The notes below the pieces were generated by a model. The model ran no database searches. It was given only the letters and a program-made list of their open reading frames with translations, and had not been told where the DNA came from. From positions 1-18,062 of the forward strand of contig CATZIC010000040.1 in the NCBI GenBank assembly GCA_958419945.1: a DNA stretch of 18,062 nt, read 5' to 3'. Of the stretch, positions 13,301-18,062 are shown one piece after another. Every line of letters begins with the position of its first letter. Positions within the stretch are counted from its first letter, which is position 1. Source of the stretch: an uncultured Clostridia bacterium (lineage in GTDB: Bacteria; Bacillota; Clostridia; Christensenellales; Borkfalkiaceae). A program made the translations under genes and the position numbers.

Positions 13301-16225
13301 TTAAAATAGACCTATCAAAAGTTTTACAAGCTTCACAATAAAAACAGCGGTCGGGAAGATTATAAAAAATCCGAGAACTAAGGCAAAAAGGGCTATCGCC
13401 ATAACGTAAATTGCCGTGTTTGTAAAGCGTTTTAAAGTCTTGTTTTTCAAAATGAAAATTACAAGGCCGCACACCAAAAGTGCCGCTATAAGCCCGAAAA
13501 CGGCGTATTTTATATACGGCGTATGGTATCTGATTACCACTTCGTTTTCGCCTTTTTCAAGTTTTAACAGCATAAGCCCCAAGCCGTTGTCGATAAGTTC
13601 CGCTTTTTTGCCGTTCACGAAAACCTCGTGTCCGTCAAGCGCAACAAAGCTTACAAACAAATAGGTGTCGTCATCGGCTGCGGTGGCTTTTATTTTAAAC
13701 GTATTTCCGTTTTCCTTTTTAAAATCCGCCTTGTTTTGCCAAACAATATCGTAAATTTCCTCGTCGCCGTCGTAGGGGTTATAAAACTTTTTTGCCTGTA
13801 TGCCGTAAGTTTTGCAGTAGGCTTTTACGTCCTCGGCGGTAAGTTTTCCGCTGTAATCTTTCAAGGTGGCAACGTATGCGGCGCCGCTGTATTTATAGTA
13901 TGAAAACAGTATATCGCCGTTTTGTTCGAGTTTTACCGCATCTGCATCCGAATAAACTTTGGTTCTGCAGTAGCGTATATCGTAGCCGTCCGGGAAATCA
14001 GTGGACAAAAACCAATAGGAATCCTTTGTTTTAATCCGAACGGAAATTTTAAATACCCCGTCGTCAAGTTGCTCGATATCGGTATCGTAATTGTCGCTAA
14101 GATCGAGTTCGTAAGGCTCGCAAACGCTTCCGCTTCCGCCGAGAAAGTTGTACAGTTTGTCGTACTTTTGTGCGTAATTAAGTCCGTCAAAATCAAGGTC
14201 GCAACTTTTTACGGTAAAAGCGGTCGGAAATACGGCGTTATTTTTGTATGAGGACAGGCCATTTTGTTCTACCTCTTCCATTTTTTCAAGGTAGTAGCGG
14301 TTTACGTAAGAAAGGTCCTCGTCATCCTCTGCGTGCTTGTAGAAGTAATATTTGTAGCCTAAAAGCATATCGCCCAAAAACATTCCGCCCGTGCTTTTGG
14401 CACTGTTTATGCCGTTTCCACGGTAATCGAAAAAGTCAGTGGCAATAAAATTGCGCTTGTCTGCAACCGAGGAGAACACCCCGAAGGAGTTTGTGTGCGT
14501 GGCAAGGGGAACACATGCCGTAAATGCGTCTTCGGTGTCCTTTATTCTGTAATATTCGTCGTCGCCGACTAAACGCACAATTTCGTTATAGTCGTCGTAA
14601 TATTTGGGGTCGTAAACGTTGCCTTTCACAAGCGACAGGCTGTAAAATGACAGTTGAGAAGCAAATACGCAACAAAGTATTCCGCATATAACCCTGACGC
14701 CACACAGCCGCTTTTTGTAAAAGAGTATGGATAAACTGAATAATAGTGCCAATATAAGCGCAAACGGACCTAAAACTTCCAGGCCACCGAGTGAGTGTGC
14801 AAACACGGGATAAAAGTCGTAGGATGCGTTTTCGTCTACCTTTTTATATATTTTGTCGACAAGTGAAATAACTTGGTCGGAAAACACGAGATATAAAATC
14901 GCACCCGCCGCAATCAGCGCTAATATAGTGCCGAAAATTATATTGTTTTTTAGGGATTTGGTTTGCCTTATCGGTTCGGTATCCGCTTGCGCCGCTTTTG
15001 CGTTAGCGGAACTTTCTTGAACAAGGCGTGCGGCAACGTAAAGTTCGTAAAAAGCGTTCAAAAAACCGAACCTTAAAGAGTAACTTAAATATGCGCCGCC
15101 GTTTAGCAAATTGCAGCATTCATCAACAAGTACGGGCATCATCAAAAGCCCGCCCGTTATGAACAAAAACCGGTCTATAGGCCGTTTAAAGCCGTTTTTT
15201 ATAAAATAAACAAGCGTCAAAAAGAGGAATAAAGTGTCGCTTACGATATAGGTGAATTTCCTGTATAAGTGGGTGGAATCGAGGTCGGAAAAAAGGTTAT
15301 CGAAAAGTCCCGTGCTTCGCTTTGAAGATAGATAGGCGATAAAGGATGGCACCATTACGGGAAGGGCAATTCCCACCGCTGCTAATAGGCCGAGGCAGCT
15401 TTTAACCAAGACTTCTTTTCTGTTTTCACGTTCCACCAAAAAGACGTAACAGAAAATTATCAAAAAGACAATAAGCATTGCAAAACTTGCGAGGGAAAAG
15501 CAGGTATAAATCATTAGCGCATACGCTATGGCGAACCCCCAAATTTTGCCCGTTTTTACAAGTTTTTTGTAACTAATTGCCACAAACGGCATATAAATCA
15601 TTAAATCAATCCAATTTATATAGGTGTTTGCAACAAAGGTGTAGCCGGAAAACGCGTATAAAAGAGCACAAAGAACGCCTACGGGCTTCGGAATATTCTT
15701 GAAAGTACCCAAAAAGTACAGTGCGGAAAAACTTACCGCGATAAGTTTTAAGGGGAGAACGATTCCCACACCGTAATATACGTTTCCTTTACCGAAAAGC
15801 AAAAAGATCCAGGTAAACGGGCTTATCATGCAGTATGCCATGGTCCCGAAAACGTCTGTTCCGCCCGCTATCGCAGGAGAGTAAAAAAGCGAGGATTTTC
15901 CGTCAAAAACGTCAAAAAGATGCTCGATAAAAGGAGAAACCTGCGCCAACATATCGTAGCCCGCCATAGTATTTTTTCCGAAAGGAAATACGCCGTTTAG
16001 CGCAAGAGTTACGGCAAATATAATCAATATGAATATGGCGACGAAAAAATAATTCCAGTTTTTAAAAAGAAAATTTTTCATCGATTTAAGAACGCACAAA
16101 GGTCGTTTAATGGCCGCGTTATTTTCTTCGGATTGGCCGATAACGGGCTTATAGGCGCACTTTTCCTTTATGTTTTCATCGTCGTCATAAGTTATGCAAT
16201 CGTTATTTTCTATAACTTGATTCAT
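13301..16225 (-). CDS. YfhO-family polytopic membrane protein
   Basis: The 974-residue protein starts with about 55 polar, cytoplasmic residues and then has a long run of membrane helices to about residue 520. One large non-membrane domain follows (about 540-880), and three or so helices end the protein. The FPFGKNTMAGYDMLAQVSPF and AYCMISPFTWIFLLF segments, and the helix pattern, match the YfhO family, whose Bacillus member is involved in glycosylating lipoteichoic acid. GT-C-like glycosyltransferases share this layout, so the likely role is sugar transfer from a lipid carrier on the outer face of the membrane; the acceptor is unknown. The ATG at 16225 is chosen because AGGTG lies six bases upstream and the promoter starts transcription near 16246; the longer TTG start at 16243 would be at the transcript end. 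Family call is good, function inferred. Confidence 0.8.
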   Translation of the reverse strand: MNQVIENNDCITYDDDENIKEKCAYKPVIGQSEENNAAIKRPLCVLKSMKNFLFKNWNYFFVAIFILIIFAVTLALNGVFPFGKNTMAGYDMLAQVSPFIEHLFDVFDGKSSLFYSPAIAGGTDVFGTMAYCMISPFTWIFLLFGKGNVYYGVGIVLPLKLIAVSFSALYFLGTFKNIPKPVGVLCALLYAFSGYTFVANTYINWIDLMIYMPFVAISYKKLVKTGKIWGFAIAYALMIYTCFSLASFAMLIVFLIIFCYVFLVERENRKEVLVKSCLGLLAAVGIALPVMVPSFIAYLSSKRSTGLFDNLFSDLDSTHLYRKFTYIVSDTLFLFLTLVYFIKNGFKRPIDRFLFITGGLLMMPVLVDECCNLLNGGAYLSYSLRFGFLNAFYELYVAARLVQESSANAKAAQADTEPIRQTKSLKNNIIFGTILALIAAGAILYLVFSDQVISLVDKIYKKVDENASYDFYPVFAHSLGGLEVLGPFALILALLFSLSILFYKKRLCGVRVICGILCCVFASQLSFYSLSLVKGNVYDPKYYDDYNEIVRLVGDDEYYRIKDTEDAFTACVPLATHTNSFGVFSSVADKRNFIATDFFDYRGNGINSAKSTGGMFLGDMLLGYKYYFYKHAEDDEDLSYVNRYYLEKMEEVEQNGLSSYKNNAVFPTAFTVKSCDLDFDGLNYAQKYDKLYNFLGGSGSVCEPYELDLSDNYDTDIEQLDDGVFKISVRIKTKDSYWFLSTDFPDGYDIRYCRTKVYSDADAVKLEQNGDILFSYYKYSGAAYVATLKDYSGKLTAEDVKAYCKTYGIQAKKFYNPYDGDEEIYDIVWQNKADFKKENGNTFKIKATAADDDTYLFVSFVALDGHEVFVNGKKAELIDNGLGLMLLKLEKGENEVVIRYHTPYIKYAVFGLIAALLVCGLVIFILKNKTLKRFTNTAIYVMAIALFALVLGFFIIFPTAVFIVKLVKLLIGLF

Positions 16226-16252
16226 TTTAACACCTAATTCCAATGATTTCTA

Positions 16253-16281
16253 ATTGTAACACATATAAGCGTATTTGGCAA
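16253..16281 (-). promoter_or_regulatory. SigA-type promoter of the YfhO gene
   Basis: On the minus strand, TTGCCA (16276-16281) and TACAAT (16253-16258) are 17 bp apart, with TGT before the -10 box. The predicted start near 16246 leaves a leader of about 21 nt. Confidence 0.72.
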
Positions 16282-16319
16282 CCAATGCCATATAAATTTG
16301 AAATTTGTGTTTTAAATCC

Positions 16320-16348
16320 TTGATTTTTACAAAAAAGTAGTATATAAT
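16320..16348 (+). promoter_or_regulatory. Promoter of the tRNA-Ser gene
   Basis: TTGATT (16320-16325) and TATAAT (16343-16348) are separated by 17 bp. The expected start is near 16355, giving a precursor leader of about 29 nt that contains CGACCTATA. Confidence 0.8.
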
Positions 16349-16383
16349 GTCTTGGCAATCAAGGTTTCGACCTATATATTTTT

Positions 16384-16472
16384 GGAGGCATATCGAAGCG
16401 GTCACAACGAGGCGGTCTTGAAAACCGTTTGGGTTCACGCCCACGGGGGTTCGAATCCCTCTGCCTCCGCCA
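16384..16472 (+). tRNA. tRNA-Ser (anticodon UGA), CCA encoded
   Basis: The acceptor stem GGAGGCA (16384-16390) pairs with TGCCTCC (16462-16468), followed by discriminator G and an encoded CCA (16470-16472). The anticodon loop CTTGAAA carries TGA at 16419-16421 on a five-pair stem. A long variable arm (TGGG/CCCA) marks it as class II, fitting serine. The T-loop GGTTCGAATCC is standard. It reads UCA serine codons and has its own promoter and terminator. Confidence 0.96.
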
Positions 16473-16474
16473 TA

Positions 16475-16516
16475 AAATGCCTATCCAAACCCTTGCGGTT
16501 TGGATAGGCATTTTTT
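16475..16516 (+). terminator. Intrinsic terminator after tRNA-Ser
   Basis: AAATGCCTATCCAAACC (16475-16491) pairs perfectly with GGTTTGGATAGGCATTT around CTTGC, followed by a T6 run. It starts three bases after the tRNA CCA end. Confidence 0.93.
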
Positions 16517-16530
16517 CGTTGTGATTTGTG

Positions 16531-16657
16531 AGGGATTCGAACGGGCAGGAAGCGACGGCACGCAGGTTGAATTAAAAGATATGTCGTCGCCAAACAGTCC
16601 TGTGGACTGTTTGCTGCCCCGGCGTGAAAGAAGGCGAAGCCTTCGGCGCGAATCCCT
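16531..16657. repeat. Structured palindromic element with tRNA T-arm ends
   Basis: AGGGATTCG (16531-16539) pairs with CGAATCCCT (16649-16657). Between them lie GCGACG/CGTCGC (16552-16557 with 16585-16590), a perfect 10-bp hairpin with a TGT loop (16591-16613), and GAAGGC/GCCTTC (16630-16644). The end sequence is the T-arm of the adjacent tRNA-Ser, in inverted orientation at the left and direct orientation at the right. No coding potential seen. It may be a palindromic mobile repeat, or a tRNA-derived remnant. Confidence 0.6.
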
Positions 16658-16667
16658 TTGCCTGTGC
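16649..16667 (+). repeat. Imperfect copy of the tRNA-Ser 3' end (att-like)
   Basis: Sixteen of 19 bases match 16452-16470 of tRNA-Ser in the same orientation (CGAATCCCT, then xTGCCTxxGC). Direct copies of a tRNA 3' end are what site-specific integration leaves behind, but no integrase is present and the interval is only about 180 bp. Confidence 0.45.
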
Positions 16668-16706
16668 AATAGAAAAATCCGAGAAATTTTCTCGGTTTTT
16701 TCTATT
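16668..16706. terminator. Bidirectional terminator of the SHOCT gene
   Basis: AATAGAAAAA, a spacer base, and CCGAGAAA (16679-16686) pair with TTTCTCGG (16688-16695) and TTTTTTCTATT. T-runs follow the GC core on both strands. It directly meets the stop codon of the leftward SHOCT gene at 16705. Confidence 0.85.
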
Positions 16707-17679
16707 ATAAACCTAAAATTTGCTTTTTCTTTTTCTCAAAGTCTTCTTGTGTAATCAAACCGTCATCAAGCATTTCCTTTAATTCTGTTAATTGCTCTTT
16801 ATCGGATTTGGGAGTAACTACTTCTTGCTTTAACATGGAAGATTGTTCGAGTGTTCTTTTATTAATCATATATTCAAGCATTGAACAGACAGATTGCAGG
16901 TTATCTTTCATATTGTTATATGTCGTACTAGACTTACTTAAGGCCGCATTGTATGCGTAGTTAATTACTATTTGCGGACAATTAAAATCGTTTATGCGAA
17001 TTATTAATTTTAATTGATTGCATTCTTCATTGATGTTACGACTTACATTGCTGCCGACAATAAGACCGGTGAGACCAAAAAAAACACCGCCTACGAGAGC
17101 CGAGCCGGCACTGCCCTTTACGCAACTCTTTCCATTTTCATAAACTTCGTAATTAATAATATCGGAAAACTTGCGTGCTTTTGAATATATTGTTCCGTTT
17201 CGATACACAAATTTCTTATTTATGTTATCTATTAAAAGTTCTGTGGTTGACCAACCATTTGTAACAATAGGAATCGTTTTTGAAATTGTAAAATCGGAGT
17301 CAAGCACTCTTTGTTCCTGTAAATTTTGTTTTAATTTGCCGTACGATTCTTTTCGCATGGCTTTAACCGCTAATTCTTCATCGGATTTTTTGAAAATTAA
17401 TAATACATCAAGGAATGGAGAACCAGTTAGAATTAAAGCAACTATGACGAAAAAAACTATAGATCCGGCAGGAAGAGGATCCCCCTCGGTTATTAATGGT
17501 AGACAACAAAAGAAAATAATAAACAATAATCCAAGGAATCCACCCAAAATACAAGACGTAATAATAGTGGTTTTACGATATTTTTTTGCTTTTTGACTAA
17601 TTTCTTCTTTGCTTAATTTTGATAACGTTTCCCTAGATATGTTGTTTAGTTCTTGATCGATTCCGTTTAAATTATCCAT
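16705..17679 (-). CDS. SHOCT-domain membrane protein of unknown function
   Basis: I do not recognise a function. The 324-residue protein has a polar N-terminal region with a basic stretch KKYRK (32-36), two membrane helices (about 37-62 and 71-97), a soluble middle part, and a glycine-rich hydrophobic segment at 188-210 (GSAGSALVGGVFFGLTGLIV) that may lie in or on the membrane. The C terminus (about 294-322, LTELKEMLDDGLITQEDFEKKK) is a SHOCT motif, a short helical module often found at protein ends and thought to aid oligomerisation. GGAGG seven bases before the ATG is a good ribosome binding site. Upstream lies a long folded leader with a terminator directly before this site. The gene is AT-richer than its neighbours by eye and sits next to a tRNA, so recent acquisition is possible. 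Confidence 0.7.
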   Translation of the reverse strand: MDNLNGIDQELNNISRETLSKLSKEEISQKAKKYRKTTIITSCILGGFLGLLFIIFFCCLPLITEGDPLPAGSIVFFVIVALILTGSPFLDVLLIFKKSDEELAVKAMRKESYGKLKQNLQEQRVLDSDFTISKTIPIVTNGWSTTELLIDNINKKFVYRNGTIYSKARKFSDIINYEVYENGKSCVKGSAGSALVGGVFFGLTGLIVGSNVSRNINEECNQLKLIIRINDFNCPQIVINYAYNAALSKSSTTYNNMKDNLQSVCSMLEYMINKRTLEQSSMLKQEVVTPKSDKEQLTELKEMLDDGLITQEDFEKKKKQILGL

Positions 17680-17701
17680 GTAAAATCCTCCAATGTAAAA
17701 T

Positions 17702-17732
17702 AAAAAAGTGCGCCAACCAAAGTCAGCGCACT
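17702..17732 (-). terminator. Intrinsic terminator in the leader of the SHOCT gene
   Basis: On the minus strand, AGTGCGC pairs perfectly with GCGCACT (17726-17732 with 17707-17713), followed by T6ATTTT. Its T-run ends about 10 bases before the GGAGG of the SHOCT gene, so it would stop transcription ahead of the coding region unless read through. Confidence 0.8.
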
Positions 17733-17742
17733 AAAAAACGCA

Positions 17743-17914
17743 GACTCCAATTGTCGCCAAACAATCTATTCGAAGCATAGGTTTACTACACAACCAAACA
17801 GGAGTCGCATTTTTAACAAAATGTGTTAGTTTGATTGTGTAGCAAAAAAGGTATAATATCCCCACAAAAGAAAATACACCTATGGCTACGAATATTTAGA
17901 TTGCTTGGCAATTG
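17743..17914 (-). ncRNA. Candidate rod-shaped structured RNA in the SHOCT leader
   Basis: Long imperfect arms pair: CAATTG, CCAAACAATCT and ATTCGAAGCATAGGT (17748-17783) match the complement of 17878-17914 apart from small bulges. Inside, CTACACAACCAAAC (17786-17799) pairs with 17829-17842 at all 14 positions (one G-U on the minus strand), and TAACA/TGTTA (17814-17828) caps it. GGAGTC in the bulge (17801-17806) is complementary to GACTCC (17743-17748), a possible pseudoknot. Transcribed from the promoter at 17917-17945. An unnamed regulatory RNA, a 6S-like RNA or a palindromic transposon remnant are all possible. Confidence 0.5.
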
Positions 17915-17916
17915 TT

Positions 17917-17945
17917 ATTGTAGCACTAAATAAGGTTAAAATCAA
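17917..17945 (-). promoter_or_regulatory. Promoter of the structured leader and SHOCT gene
   Basis: On the minus strand, TTGATT (17940-17945) and TACAAT (17917-17922) are 17 bp apart, with TGC before the -10 box. The predicted start near 17910 falls at the base of the folded RNA. From 17946 to 18062 the sequence is AT-rich; I see only a short CTATTTT/AAAATAG-like hairpin and no gene. Confidence 0.65.
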
Positions 17946-18062
17946 TAATTTTTATTATAAATTATAAAATGTCTTAAGAAAATAATTTAAACGATTTTTT
18001 CGCATACTTTGGCTATTTTAAAAATAGAAGTTGTTTTTGAAAAATATTCTGCGTTTTTTTAT

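Noticed and set aside
13628..14251. Two plus-strand reading frames inside the YfhO gene
   Set aside because: They are opposite-strand shadows of a long gene and have no binding sites or family features.
16226..16243. TTG start extending the YfhO protein by six residues
   Set aside because: It coincides with the predicted transcript start; the ATG at 16225 has AGGTG at good spacing.
17831..17857. Plus-strand promoter TTGATT...TATAAT
   Set aside because: The spacer is only 15 bp and no gene or clear RNA follows; the bases lie in an internal loop of the structured leader.

Overview
The window looks like a piece of chromosome from a spore-forming, Gram-positive Clostridia-type bacterium (Bacillota), probably an uncultured gut-type lineage. 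Seen directly: a gene for the late forespore sigma factor SigG followed by a YlmC/YmxH-type PRC-barrel gene, a PrsA-like lipoprotein after mfd, MurG, a YfhO-family membrane protein, AT-rich intergenic DNA, consensus vegetative promoters and many intrinsic terminators. The exact order or genus is not decidable from what I can see.

Layout from left to right. (1) 2-3489: the 3' end of mfd, then a large PpiC/PrsA-like lipoprotein with its own promoter and a folded leader. (2) 3541-5264: terminators, then leftward murG followed by a small stand-alone HTH regulator with its own promoter, which sits among palindromes. (3) 5417-8195: glycerol kinase translationally coupled (ATGA overlap) to a monoacylglycerol-lipase-like hydrolase, then a small SecB-like protein. 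(4) 8202-9731: tandem promoters, pgsA-type phosphatidyltransferase and an overlapping VTT/DedA-type membrane protein. (5) 9848-11518: leftward operon of an alkaline-phosphatase-superfamily phosphodiesterase and a phosphoribosyltransferase. (6) 11519-11988: 470 bp with no gene but with strong secondary structure (a cloverleaf-like palindromic element and a second hairpin) ahead of sigG. (7) 11989-13150: sigG and ylmC. (8) 13301-16225: leftward YfhO-family gene. (9) 16384-16472: tRNA-Ser(UGA), followed by a 200-bp structured segment that carries direct and inverted copies of the tRNA T-arm. (10) 16705-17679: leftward SHOCT-domain membrane protein with a long folded leader that ends in an intrinsic terminator just before its ribosome binding site.

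Taken together, regions 3 and 4 form a coherent glycerolipid theme: release of glycerol from acylglycerols, its phosphorylation, use of glycerol-3-phosphate for phosphatidylglycerol, and possible lipid flipping by the VTT protein. Regions 6-7 are sporulation genes.

The least ordinary parts are non-coding: the candidate regulatory RNA upstream of the SHOCT gene (17743-17914), the tRNA-derived palindromic segment (16531-16667), the cloverleaf element in front of sigG (11802-11888), and a 23-bp repeat shared by 7775-7797 and 11939-11961. I found no CRISPR array, transposase, integrase or complete mobile element.
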